NCBI GenBank assembly: GCA_905182995.1
Contig: CAJJDP010000102.1
Span: 252,183-316,182, forward strand
Length of the DNA: 64,000 bases
Source of the DNA: Paramecium octaurelia
Lineage: Eukaryota > Ciliophora > Oligohymenophorea > Peniculida > Parameciidae
Direction of reading: 5' to 3'
The position numbers were made by a program, and so were the translations under genes. Below the pieces are notes generated by a model. That model did no database searches. It was given only the letters and a program-made list of their open reading frames with translations, and was not told the origin of the DNA. Positions 47,976-60,672 of the stretch are shown piece after piece; positions within the stretch are counted from its first letter, which is position 1, and each line of letters starts with the position of its first letter.

Positions 47976-47976
47976 N
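47976..47976. other. Single-N gap, flanked by repeat B
   Basis: One N between the two copies of repeat B. The left copy ends in ACCGG directly before the N; the right copy starts directly after it with TTAAATGGTTTAG, which equals 46502 onwards. Confidence 0.9.
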
Positions 47977-49450
47977 TTAAATGGTTTAGATCAACATTAT
48001 TCTTCACCTTTTTGATAATCAATCTTGTCATTATCATTGTCTATGCATTTGTATTTATACCAACTACAAAAAGATATTTGATCACAATCAATTTAATTAT
48101 AATAGTCTGAGCATTTTTTATCATAACAAAGCTTTCGTTTCTCATCCCAATTGCAATACGAATTAGCGCATTTACCAGCCTCTTTAGCTTACAATGTAAC
48201 ACATGATGAGTCCCAACATTCGTTATTCCTCCAAGAACAAGCAACCTAATTTATTGTAGTAAATACAATTTGACAACATTTTTCCTATTGCAATTCTTCT
48301 GTGCATTTTCTGATTAAACATGAGGAAGAACTAGCTCCCCACTTACAATTTGCTGAAAAGTTGCATTCATTTTCAGTATTTAATTGATTGCATATGTTTT
48401 GACATTTTGAAATTGACCAATAATCCCATTCACATTTTTCATTTTCATTACACTATTTTTGATCTGTTATTTCATTACATTAACTGTTAACACAAGGTAA
48501 TAAGGTATATATCCAAATTAGAAATATATTCATTATAAATATTCTCATTTGAATTATTAATTTATAAATATCGTTTAGAAGATATTTAAAGTATTTTGTT
48601 TTTTTCAACAAATATACACCTCATTAAATTTGAAATTTGATTCAAATATACTTATATGTATGATTGAATTTTTTTATTTGTTTCTAATAATTATCATAAA
48701 TTTAACAAAATTACAAATTTTATACATTTTCTTGGTGGCCCTAATAATTTGATAATTCAAATAATTTACAGTAAAGTTATTCCGGGATTCTAGCCAATGC
48801 TGATAACGTTGTTATCCAGTATATCTATAGAATATGAGTAATCAGAAACTTGAAGAACTTCTGATCCTTAAGGTAAAGAAATTGAGGTATTTAGGAGTAT
48901 GGGTTACAATCTGTTGGAATTTAAAATACCAAATGGAGATTACCAAGAGGATTGTGATGCAAAAGGAAGCAAAACTTGGAATGGTTCCCAAGATCATTCC
49001 ATTTAGAGTATTGGCCAAGCTTTGGTCTTTGTATGTGCTACCTCATATTAGATATACGAAGATGGCGATTTGGAAATATAAGAAATCAACGATTGCAGCT
49101 GCATATAATTAAAAGAAATTCATTAGAAGAATAATGGGTTTGAATAAGAGCTTTCCAAAGAATATTATGGATAATATTATAGGTAGAGTGAAGTTTGATG
49201 TAATAGAGAATGGATATGGGAGGAATTAGCTTAAGAGGTTCTTATTTAGGAAATACTTATTTCCGATTTCAATACTACCCGAGTATTTTACATTGTTTCA
49301 ACTCATGTAACTTTTACAGTTATTACATCTGAAAGAATTGATAGATATAGGATGTAGGAGAGGCAATTCTATAAGAACAAGATTTCTTGAGATCCAACTG
49401 AATCAAATTTTGAAAACCTTTACGGTTACCAGTAGGAGTGGGGGAACCGG
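47977..49450. repeat. Direct repeat B, right copy
   Basis: Same 1,474 bases as 46502-47975; I noticed a single substitution. Sequence continues past 49450 into further retrotransposon coding that the left copy lacks because of the gap. Confidence 0.9.
47991..48548 (-). CDS. Secreted cysteine-rich protein (surface-antigen-like)
   Basis: 185 residues, no intron needed. ATG 48546-48548, TGA 47991-47993. The first 22 residues (MRIFIMNIFLIWIYTLLPCV) are a hydrophobic signal peptide. The rest has about 20 cysteines with repeated C-x-W spacing: KCEWDYW, NCKWGAS, ACSWRNNECW, YCNWDEKRKLC, FCSWYKYKC. Such Cys/Trp modules are typical of Paramecium surface antigens and related secreted proteins, where the cysteines form disulphides. 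It lacks a C-terminal hydrophobic GPI tail and is far shorter than true immobilisation antigens, so it may be secreted or a fragment of such a family. Its twin at 46516-47073 carries a TGA. Confidence 0.75.
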
Positions 49451-49712
49451 AAGAGGAGATGGGAACGATAGAGGCTTTGGATGACAAGAACATGATATTT
49501 GGCCATGTAATGGGCCACCTGTTTGGAGAAGCGGGAGATTGGCAAGAGAAAATGGGGAAGATCCTAGATTACATAAAGAATGTGGGGGTCAAATTCTACT
49601 CGGTGTAAAAATTGATAATAGAGCAAATAAAAAAGATTGGGGCTAGGGCCAAGAGATTGATTGAAGAGGAATGTAAACCGTTTAAGAAAAAGAAAAAGAA
49701 TCCAACTTTATA
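48755..49712 (+). mobile_element. Degenerate non-LTR retrotransposon, 3' part
   Basis: Second and longer copy. The decayed catalytic motif ANADNVVIQ lies at 48793-48820. It is followed in another frame by RYLGVWVTI and the thumb/connection region, and after a further frameshift by EEEMGTIEALDDKNMIFGHVMG, GEAGDWQEKMGK and a Lys-rich end (KPFKKKKKNPTLQ). No 5' region, endonuclease or poly(A) tail with target duplication can be defined. The changed second Asp, two frameshifts and 5' truncation indicate a dead element. Local GC content is higher than the surroundings from 49440 to 49700. Confidence 0.75.
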
Positions 49713-50810
49713 ACATTATTATTCATCAACACCAATTATTATTATTAATATTAAATACATTGAAAATATATGGAGATATAACAATTATAGCATTTTTCAA
49801 TTAATGAACGCGTTGGGATTTGAAAATTCTTAATTATAAATGAAGAATATTGGTAATAGAATAATATTTGTTCTTAGTTTTATGAAAATTCTATATTGCA
49901 GTTAATTAAAGTGTAAGTTTGCAAGATCAATAGGAGGATTGTTATTTTACCTTTTTATTAGAGAGAGAGAGAATTTTTCAATTTTTATATTATGAAATAT
50001 AAAATACCCAAAGTGTAATTATTTCAGCATCGTATTATTAAATTATAAAATATGCCTGTCATTCACAAGCCAATATTGTGGATTTTTAATTAATTATAGC
50101 ACTATGAACCGATATAGAAGTTAATTATCCGACAGAATCTGTCCATACTATAATTTTCACCAATGGTTCCTTTTATTATCAAAAATGACTGTGGATTTCC
50201 AATATAAAATTATCATAAGAAAAAATCACACAAAAAGAAATTGGCTCTTAATTAAAAATATAGAAACTCTTAAGAAACGAAATATATTTTATGTAAAATA
50301 AAAGATACTTTGAAAGATAATCAATTTCTTTCATCCTCAATTATAAATGGAGGAATAAGTGCTATTATTTTTATATAATAAAATAATAATATCAATCTAA
50401 ATTTTCATTAAGTAATAAATAAATAGCTATTGTTAGGAATTCTTAATCATTCATCGATTTTATTATTAAGACAGCATTATCGAAACATATACTTCTTGTG
50501 AAAGTTATCCTTGAAACAGTAGATCTAATTTAAGAATTAACTTTATAATAATGATGATACTTTAGGATTTAAAAATATATTAAAATCTAGATTATATTAG
50601 TTCAATTAATATATAATGTGTATTGCCTTTTTATTATTTTAAAATTCACTCTCTTTTGGTGTTGTAGTAAGATTGAATAAATTATTTCGCAAAACTATAT
50701 AATTAACCAAAATTAAATCTGATATATTCAACATTGTCCCTTTTATATCTTTGAATTATTTCATAGATTATTCCTGTCCCAAAATTCAGAAAAAATCAAG
50801 TATTAACTTA
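49713..50810. other. AT-rich spacer, no genes seen
   Basis: About 1.1 kb with short broken frames only. A GAGAGAGAGA run lies near 49960. Nothing else recognised. Confidence 0.5.
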
Positions 50811-50819
50811 CAGATTTTA

Positions 50820-51590
50820 TTATTATAGTAGCCGAATAAGAAAAGCTTGGAATTCAATTTTGATCGTTATAACCCAAAGAAGAATAAAAAATTTCTTTCT
50901 AAGGTATAAAGTGAATCTAAAAGGTCCTTAGGGAATATTTCCATACAATAGCTGCTTAGAAAAAGACGAGGTAAAATTAAAAATCAAATACCTAAATAGC
51001 TCAACAAATGGATAAAGTTTATAATATCATATATTTTCATTAGAGAATTCAATATGTTCTTAAAGAGCTTTAATCTGGTAGGTCAACTCAGATGAAAAAG
51101 TCTTAAGCTATTTTATCCAAGTTAATAAAAAAGTATAACGTCCAAATCTAATAATAAAAGAGGATCCTTCTGGGGGCTTTTTCTACTGGAACAATGGCGA
51201 ATTTAAATATACCAAAAGATAAGGAATCAATAAATGGGACTAAAATAGACCACTATATATCTTCCGAAATAAAGGATCAAATGTTTTCTATAGCAAGCAA
51301 ATAGTAGATCTAAACAATAGAGTAAATAGCATAGAAAATGAATTTAATGTATTGCAAAATCTTGTCAAATCACTAATTTGTTTTCGATTTATTGAATTTA
51401 TTTAATATTATATATTTAATTTGGATTTCAACTAATAGAAAAGAGAAAACATTATGTTTATATATGATTTAAAAAACACAAATCTTTTGAAAATAAGATT
51501 CAATTCTCTAGTTTATCCTAATTATTTAACAGTTTTAGCGTAATCCGCATAGAAAATCAAAATTATAATCACACAAATTGTTTTATGAAC
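50820..51590 (+). other. Possible coding region of unknown function
   Basis: Two overlapping TGA-free stretches are seen: one about 50820-51100 (SLEFNFDRYNPKKNKKFLSK, basic) and one about 51140-51600 (EDPSGGFFYWNNGEFKYTKR, then IVDLNNRVNSIENEFNVLQN, a short coiled coil). Gln codons TAA/TAG occur. I could not fix the start or introns and know no relative. It may be the 5' part of the MORN-like gene that follows or a separate small gene. Confidence 0.3.
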
Positions 51591-51939
51591 ACAAAGCCAT
51601 AGCTGCTTGTTTTTATCAACACGATGGCTGCAATTATTGCATTCCTTTTGTATAATGTCCTTTATCTGGATGGCTATAAGTAGTTATTTTTTTGCTTCTA
51701 AATTAGAATATAGAAACTACTTACCTCTTCTATTTTGATTGTCTTGGGTATCTCTTGCTTTAAAAAAATTTGGTCGATAATGTAAATTTTCCTGTAATTA
51801 TTAACGAGCTTTTTTTTAATTTTTGATTTAAGTAAGTAGAATTTTTCTTTTCTTTATTAAGTATCAATATATATATATTTTCATTAATTTTTTTATCCAA
51901 GCGATAAATGTTTTTGTAGGATTTTTTCTCTTCTTTCAG

Positions 51940-54650
51940 ATAAGACGAAGATGAATGGGACTAGGAAAATCAAATTTTCAAAAAATTATGCTATAAATCT
52001 GAGAGTTTAGATAGGTAAAATAACCTAGAAGTTTGTGGAGACTTGATGATTGTTCTTATAGAAAATAAATTATATAGTTTTGAAGAAATTTAGAATGAAT
52101 TAATTGACAATTTAGAAGAAAAGAAGAAAGTGAATAATCTAGAACTAGATGATGTAATTTAATAACTTAGAATATTTTTTTAACTTTTGGAAATTAAGCA
52201 GAGAAAAAATAAAATTCCTATTTATTTTATTCAACAATTAGTAGATTCTGAAAAAAATCTCAATCAAGCAATAAATAACCTGCCATATTGGTAAAAGACA
52301 ATAATATAAATTATAACTTAAATTTTACTCAAGTAATAAGATATTTTGAAGGCAACCAATAAAGAAGAACTCAAAACTTTGATCTTCCCTACTCATGAAG
52401 AATATCAAAAGTATATTTTAAAACTACTTTTAGATCTAGAATATTAGTTGGCCCGACCATATTCGGATTATAAAATGGAAATTTTATTTATATAATTGAT
52501 GGAGTTTAAAAATAAGTAATTTTAATACTATGTCAGGGAGGAGAAATGAGGATGGGTAAAAAGAGAGGAGTTTGGAAAGAATATGGAATATTAGATGAAG
52601 ATTTTCAAAATGAAACTTCTTTGAAAATCCAATTTAATTAAGGAATGATCACATATATAAAGGATGGAGAAATATTATCATAGTATAATTAGATATTCAT
52701 CAAGATGTAATTCAATTGATCATGTTTTGTTGAAAAATATTTAATAAATCAAATTTCAAAGATGGAATGGAAATTATAACAATGGAAAGAAATCTGGAAA
52801 GTTTTAAATTATTTGGAAAGGTGAAAATTTGAATATTGGTGGGGAATATAATCAAAAAGGTGAGAAGTTTGGGTCATGGACTGAGTTATTCGAAAATTAT
52901 GGAGAGTATAAATGTCATTGTTGATTATAGTAAATCCCAAGTTTATTATATTGGGGAATATTTGGATGGAAAAAAATATGGCTCATGGTCTCGATAATAT
53001 GATGATGGCTTGAATACAATTACTTTGTATATATAATATTCAGCAATAGACCTTTGGGAATGTATAGCGAGGAAAGATTGAAAGATGGGGTGTGGTTGGA
53101 ATTGCATGAAAAATTTTGGGAGTAAAATTTATATTTGAATTAAGTAATCATTAAGTCTTTTATACTGGATAGTATAATAAAGGAGTGAAGAATGGTTTTT
53201 GGGCTATGAAATAAAATTTAAATAATAGTAAAATAATGTAATTTGAATGCTGATTATCCATTAGAGGAGGAGGATTTTACAATCAAAAAGGAATGAAAAG
53301 TGGAGAATGGAATGAAAAATATTTTTGGGAGTAATTGATTATGATGAATTTTAAGCAATTTAGTAATCGAAGTTGGAGATTATGAAAATGGTAGAAAAAT
53401 TGGAAATTGGTTTTCAAAAATAGAAAAGTTACGTACCAATATTTTTGCACTAGAGTCTTAATCATCACAACTACATTTTCATGGTGATTATAAAGATGGA
53501 GTAAAAGTTGGATTGTGGGATATCTTCTTTTAGGATGATGAGAATTATAAGTTAATGTAAATTTTAATATTTATTGTCACAGAGGAGGAGGTATTTATGA
53601 TGATAAAGGTATGAAAAATGGAAAATGGATTGAATTCGATAAGAATTACAAATAGTAATTTATATTATAAACTTTCATCAGTAACTAAGTAGTCTGGGTT
53701 GGTTAATATAAGAATGGAAAGAAATTTGGTTCTTGGGAAGACAAAACCAAACATTATATATCATAAATTTATATACATTCAGATTTGGAGGCATGTACGA
53801 TTCTAATGGAGTCAAATAAGGAAAATGGAGTTTACGAAATTAGTTAGTTACTGATCCTTTTTGCTATGATGATTATGATTAGAATGGATCTTATATTAAT
53901 GGAATAAAAGTTGGAAAATATTCTGATCATTTTTTTAACATTAAGTTGTAAAATTGATATAAAGTTTTAGCTTTTAAGGCCAATATAATGATAAAGGAAT
54001 GAGGAATGGTAAATGGAAGGAAATTAAAAATAAAGATAATCAAAAGTGTAAAATTATTTATGAAGGGGAATATGATAACGGTTTCTAAATTGGAAAATGG
54101 GAGATATATGATGATAACTATGATAGACTTCTGTAAATATCCTAAATTATTATTGCATAAAGAGGTGGTGGAACATATATTTAAGAAGGAATTAAGGATG
54201 GCATGTGGATTGAATTGCATGAAAATTTTTTTTAGTAAAAGAGTGTTTAGTATATTAGTCGTGTTGAAGTTAGATACGATGGATAATATTAAAGTGGTAT
54301 AAAAATTGGAGATTGGATAATAAAGAAAAAAAATATGAAAAAAACTAATTATAAATAAATGTACTTATTTCGGTGTATTTTATTAGTGGAGGTGGTTAAT
54401 ACAATGATTAAGGGATGAAAATAGGGTATTGGGAATATCTGTCAAAATTTTAGTATTTTAAGTTGTAATTAAAAAGTTTTTGGAAAAATTTAATTGTCGG
54501 TAACTACATTCAAGGCAAAAAAATTGGTATATTCAAAGAAGAAAAGGCAAGAAAATTACTCTGATTATTATATAGAATTTGCAAGTTTCATAAATTATCA
54601 CTGAATTCTAACAATTTTGATTAAATTTCTAACTAAGGTTTATGGCAATC
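51940..54650 (+). CDS. MORN-like (MORN_2) repeat protein, intron-rich
   Basis: The first 200 codons (about 51942-52550) are helical and charged (NNLEVCGDLMIVLIENKLYS, HEEYQKYILKLLLDLEYQL). Then glycine-rich repeats follow to about 54600: NYNNGKKSGKW, GGEYNQKGEKFGSWTEL, YIGEYLDGKKYGSWS, YNKGVKNGFWAM, RGGGFYNQKGMKSGEWNEK, VGDYENGRKIGNW, HGDYKDGVKVGLWDILF, YDDKGMKNGKWIEF. The pattern GxYxxGxKxGxW resembles MORN_2 repeats. Frames change between repeats and TGA occur, but at least one break is cured by a 25-nt GTA...TAG intron (about 52908-52932), so many breaks are probably mini-introns. I did not resolve all of them; a partly decayed gene is possible. Family role unknown; such repeats are common in Paramecium proteins of unknown function. 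Confidence 0.55.
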
Positions 54651-56500
54651 CCGAAAATAAAATACCTTATCTAACATTATAATAATATATTTTTGTATAT
54701 GATATATTGAGATAAAATGTTTCTTTCAAAAAATCATTCAGACTTTCAAGGATTATTATCAATTAAAAAAATAAACTGTATATTTATTATTCTCTTAAAT
54801 AATCTGAACTTAAAATGGGACATGACCAATGGAAGTGAATGTTTGTGTCGAACTGGAGGAAAACCTAACTGTCATCAGGCCGAGCGATTTTAAATCCCTC
54901 ATGCATGCATGGAGAGAAGGGTTATGATGTCTTTCGCCAAGATCATTAAAATTTCTCAGGATCCAATTGAATAAGTGAAAAAACTCTACTAAAGTCTAAG
55001 AAAAAATTAAAAGGACAATCCTGGTGGCATTATATATAAATTATGCAAACACAAATAAGCAAGATTAAATGTGAATTGATGATAACTATTTGCATTTCTC
55101 ATTTCTTCAAAGGATTCGTAAAATAATAAAATCTCTATGTTTTTTAAGGTAGTTCTATTAAGATAAATTGATTAGCGATATCTAAGGATTTAAGAATGAA
55201 TATCAGTTTTTCACTTCAAAATTCCACAATTCTCTATGTGATTGTGATTGACTTAGATTAAATTATAAACTATTTTCGTTCAAGGTTTAAGATGTAAAGA
55301 AAGACCATAATTTTGCTAATAAAATGAAGATGATATTAATCAGGAGAAGTATTTTACTGATAGATTTAGGACATCTTCGATCTTATATATTCTTAGGCTT
55401 AACTTTGTGTTTTACTTAAACTAACTCTATACTTAGGGGTCATTGCCTTAATATTTGATTTCCTAGATTACAACTTAGTTAATGTCTAACCACCACTTCC
55501 TCTCACTTAGTTATTGGATTTCCACAAGTTCCTACATTGAGATATGAAATCATACGAGACACAAGGGCATTTATCTCCTAAGTGGCTCATCCTACTACTG
55601 TAATCGAATACTTATTCTTTACCCTGTAATCATCATTCAGAATTTTCTTTCCCATCAAGTTATCTGAAAAAGATTATCTTTTTGAAACATAATAATCTCT
55701 TTTCTCGTCATATTACTTTATTCACCAAAGAGGTTATGGACGTAGATCACTGTTAAAGTAATTCATAAATGCTTTAAATATTTTTGTGGTAATTAGATTA
55801 GATTCATGCATTCAACTTGTTAAAGGGTGTTCTTAATTTGTATCTGTAGGGTAATCTTACATGTCATTTTTGAAATAAATATCTTTAAAATGGTAACTCT
55901 TGAAAATATACATATGATTGTATCTATTTTAAGTGTTTGGGGGAGAGAAATTTTAAGGGGAATAAATTTTAGGAGATATATTGAAGGGTCTGAATTATCA
56001 ACTTGTAGGTATAGTAGAGAACAAATTAAGAATTATTTGTTAAACTTGCCACAAGGTAATTGTAAACTATAACCCTAAAAAAGAGGTAGTAATACTATCA
56101 AATATATATTAAGTAATAATGGTTGATAAAATGAAAAATTGAAATAAGGTTAGGCTTAAAATTCAAATATAGGACAACGCATTTAAATTTCACGTCATGA
56201 AAAACGAATAATAAATTTTGGTGAATATTTCATAACTCAGTTAATGATACGACTAAATTGGTATCTTCATTTAAACTGAAAAATGGTTTAGGAAAATCGT
56301 CTTAGTAAGATGACTATTAATACTTAGGGTTAATTTTTAGCTAATTTAATCTATTTTTAATATTAACTATTATTTTTTTAACTATACTTTTTCCTTGTTA
56401 GATGGTAAGTAATTTGGATAGATTTATAGAGCCTTATCAAAATACACAATTACTTTTTATTATCTTTATAACGATTGAATTAAAAATATAATGACTATTA
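54651..56500. other. Region of broken frames
   Basis: About 1.85 kb. A short frame at 54830-54910 (ATG...HAWREGL) sits in a locally GC-richer patch and could be a retroelement scrap. An open frame of 81 codons at 55827-56072 on the plus strand has no family resemblance. No convincing gene. Confidence 0.4.
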
Positions 56501-56509
56501 CCTCTCCAC

Positions 56510-57010
56510 TTACATCTGATGAGTAGACTTCTGAATCCAACTCAAGCAGGAAAGGAAGGGTTTAGAACTCGAGCCCAGTTTAAAGCCAAGGCTTACCTCT
56601 GTGACACAGGGCTATCCGCAGTCCGGGTGTAGTACAGCCTGGGCGCAGGAGTACAAGCGAAACAAGAAGTTGAATAAAACATTAAGAGAATCAGTTATAT
56701 GACTTAGATTAAAAGATAGGTAGTCAAGGAAATGAAGTTTGTTTAACTGAACATGAAGGTTCAAGTCCTTTGAAGAAGGTACCGGCGAATTCGATTGGAC
56801 TAATTGAATCTCGTCTACGATACTTTAGATTTGGCAATATCCAGATCAACACTAAAATATATGGTGAAGTTAGTAATGATAATAACCATGACAAATGACT
56901 AGTGCTCCTACTTTAAGTGAAGGTAATTGATGTCCAATCAGCGAATTTGAAATAATAATCTGGTATCTGAATTAGATACTGAAATATGATTGGATGGCAG
57001 GATTAACTTT
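56510..57010 (+). other. GC-rich island, possible retroelement remnant
   Basis: Within AT-rich DNA the bases from about 56560 to 56660 are roughly half G+C. Reading frames on the plus strand look peptide-like but broken: SPLTSDEQTSESNSSRKGRV, then after a TGA GYPQSGCSTAWAQEYKRNKK in a second frame. No known domain. The composition suggests a recent or foreign insertion or a structured RNA; I cannot decide. Confidence 0.35.
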
Positions 57011-59700
57011 TGATAGACTGTGATATGTCCATACATCAATTATTATTATCATTATGAAATAGATTAATTAGGCACACTAATTTATTTTGGTGACCTAAAG
57101 TAGGATATTTCACTTCTTGATTTTAGTCAAAAAATATGTAAGTTATTTATGGGATGCATTTTTTTCGAATTTTTACTATTGATATAAATTATAATTGATT
57201 AAGTCAAATATTTATTTTTCATCTTTATTAAATAATTCACATTAAATGTGATTTATGCATTTATAGTTTCATTTCTTCTCTCTGCTTGGTACTTTGTACT
57301 TCTATAAAAAATATCAAGTGCTATTAGTTGAACTTTACAGGAAAATTTAATTAAGTTTATGTTTTTCTAATCTTTAATCGATGAAATACAACGAATATAA
57401 GAATTTTCTTTATTATGCTCAAGGGCTATTCTTCGCGGTAAAATACTATTACATTCATAATCAGAAGCATTGCATAGTAAAAAACTAATTAAAGGTAATT
57501 GTTATTTGTGTGATATAATTATTTGATCTCTCTAATCTAGAATTATTAAGATTTATTTTTTAAATTAATATAAATTAAGCTATAGAAATATTTAGAAAAC
57601 AGATGATTAATGAAATTAAATTAACATTTTAATAAAGAAGTAGAATTGGGATTATAAAGAGTGAGAAAATAAGAGAAGAATGCATACCTACAACGAGGAA
57701 ATGAGAAAGTTTAGAATAATATTGTTAATAATCTTTTTAATAATTTATGCCTATTATTAATGACTACAGTATCAGAAATCTAGAATGTTCTTATAATAAT
57801 AATAATTTTATTACTAATCTTTAACTTAGATGGACTCTCATATAATTATCTAGGGCCAAAATTTACTTTGCATGTCTAGGTCAATGCTTCGTTTCAAGAA
57901 TAATCTTTAATAACATTGGAAAACTGTCATTTAAAATCCAAATTATGGATTTTAAGTTTCTCTTATCTTAGTGAAACATTCTCAAAGTTGTTTACTATGG
58001 AACTAGCAATTCAGACCACCAAACTCACAAGTATATTTTGAAAAATGAGAAGCTATTGAGTTACTTGCCATTAAAGTTATACAACTCTACTGATTAATCG
58101 TCTTAATATTTATTTTAGCAATTCAATTATCAGACAATTATATTATGATTCTTTTTGGCAAACAGATATTTGAAAGAACATCAATAAAATCATTTGCTGG
58201 TTCATTAAACGTGATAAAACACATCTAAACTATTTATTTGAGAGAAATTTGTTAAAAGGATATTCTATCCACTTCATCATAATAATAGACTGTCGCCAGG
58301 CTTCGAATATATTATAATAGTTTCAAACAAAAATATGAAATCTTAATTTGCTTTAAAAAGCAAATTTAATTCATTGTATCAGATTTAATAATATCCACTG
58401 AAAAACAATAGGAATTCCAATATAACTTGCATTTTATTTGAAGAACTTATCCAAAGCTGAAAGTACAATTTTAAGTATAAATTTATAAGATATTATATTC
58501 TCTAAAATTTAATAAATAGAAATGTTTAAGAATGGACATAACAAAGGAGATATGTTATAATATTAACACTTCTTCAAAAAATAACATAAACAAAATAGGT
58601 TTTCATTATAAGAAATCTAATATTACAACATTATGAACCAAATTATTTTTACACCCGGGATTCAAGATTTTTTATTACCTTGCTTATGTAAAAATAGGAA
58701 ATAAGTTTAATATATTATTACATAATCAAGATATTTAGCTTACTTCAACTATTATTTTTAAGACAAGGTACTCATTTAAAATATCTTCGATTATCCTAAG
58801 TGGTAAGTTAATAAACAAAGATTTCTGTGTATTCTTCTTTAATTTTGTTTCAAATAACTTGTATTAATCAATAAATTTATCCTCATCAAGTTCATGCATG
58901 GCAAAATTATTTTTGGCAATCTTAAAATAGCCTCAGCTTTATTAGCCAATATATTATACCTTTTAAATAATATATCATTTATTCCTTTTTTAAGCAAAAT
59001 TACTCATTTCAGAAGAAATGAAGGGCAATATAGGAATATATAAACATACATTGAATGAGTAAAATAGATAGAAATAAATTAAGGCATTAGTGAAGTTCTG
59101 TAATTTCATAATTTTTACTTAACCAAGGTTACCTACCTTACTTTAATCAATATATATGGGTTTATTTCTATATTTTATATAATACTTAAAAATTAATTTC
59201 TCTAATTCATCTATTTATCTAATTATATTAATAATGAATACTTGGTTAATTTGTGTTTAAACCCATTATATCAGGCATGTTGTTTGTTTGAATTATAGTA
59301 ATGGATGCTAACTACACCAAAATACTTGCAATGGTTATAGAAGTTTATCAATTGTGCTGATGCGATATGTATAGATAGCTTTACTTATTCTGACTTATGT
59401 AGGTTTATAAATGTATCATAATCAAGGAAGCTAAATTCTACTCTTAACTAAGGTAGTATAAATAAGCTTCTATAAACCAAATTAGGGTGCTTTTATTTTT
59501 AGTTCTAAAATTAGTAATTCTAGGAGTAAGAGGAAAAAATATTCCCAAAATTGAACAAATTATCAAAATATTAAAAGAAAATAACATATAATTATAACTT
59601 AAAAAATAAAAACTTTTAGTAGGGAGACTTTAATTCCAATATAACTAGGTGTGTCAATCCATTTATGAGGTTGACACCAAAATTATCAATTGTTAATTAA
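57011..59700. other. AT-rich region without recognisable genes
   Basis: About 2.7 kb of very AT-rich sequence with only short frames. No repeat of the neighbouring units was noticed. Confidence 0.45.
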
Positions 59701-59710
59701 CTTTGTAAAT

Positions 59711-60672
59711 CAGCCTAGTGAATTGGATTATGAAATACCAGAAGACACAAAATCCATGTTTAATAGAAAGAGAGTAATTAATCAAGAATGTGATAAAGTA
59801 CTTTAGTAAAAGGGGTGATTTATTAACTTTCATTAATTTAGAGACTTTCCAAGTGAAATACTTGACCTTTATGAATTAAATAAGGAAATTAAACAATTGG
59901 GGAAGTTCACTTTATGCTTCAGATCAATATTTAACCATGTTCAACCTCAAAACAGAACAACTGCAACTATTGAGAAGATTTATGATCGAAATGTTTTCAT
60001 TACACTATGGACGATAGGAGGGACATAAGTAATCTTTGGGAAAAATAAAGAACTCAAAAAACGATTCTAAAGAGAAGAATCCGACTATAGATTAAAATGC
60101 CAAAAACTCTGGTTGAATCTCTTAGAAGTTTAGACTAGAGTAAATATTTATAGAGGAAAACAATGGAACTCCAATTAAGATTTCAAAGAGAGGATTATAG
60201 AATCTAAATTACGAGATAGAAAAGAGAAAGTTCTTAATGCTTTAAGGATAATTAACTCAATTTATAGACGTTCCAAAAGTAACACACTCACAATTGACTA
60301 CTGCTTAAATGTATTAGGTTCTAATGGACGCTAACGTATTTGGCGAATAATACAATGAATATGAAGTTGAAATTATTAAAGAAATGATGGAATGGAGTAA
60401 ATAACACAAATTGAAGATGCATCAAAGGAGAAGGGATTGGATTATCTGGATAGGAATTATTATCAGACGTATTAATTTACTTGGATAATTAGTAAATTCT
60501 GCTATTATTAGGCACCGTACGTCAAATGCACACATGACTAAATCTAAGATGTTAGATAATATGATATCAAGGTGAATATGCTTCATAAAGATCAAAGAAA
60601 GAAGCTTGATCTGGAAAAGGTAACAGTGTAGGAAGAGAGAATCAAAAAATAAAGTCTTAAGAGACAAACTTG
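59711..60672 (+). other. Unrecognised coding-like region
   Basis: A TGA-free plus-strand frame begins QPSELDYEIPEDTKSMF and, after a candidate 36-nt intron near 59808-59843, continues with about 165 codons (LGKFTLCFRSIFNHVQPQNR, LKCQKLWLNLLEVQ, ALRIINSIYRRSKSN) to TGA at 60355. A second frame carries on with GLDYLDRNYYQTYQFTWIIS and APYVKCTHD to TGA at 60670-60672. It is basic and looks like real protein in two linked frames. No match to a family I know; a transposon protein remnant or an ordinary gene with undetected introns are both possible. Confidence 0.35.

Noticed and set aside
56754-56772. tRNA-like T arm (AAGG-TTCAAGT-CCTT)
   Set aside because: I could not build matching acceptor, D and anticodon arms around it.
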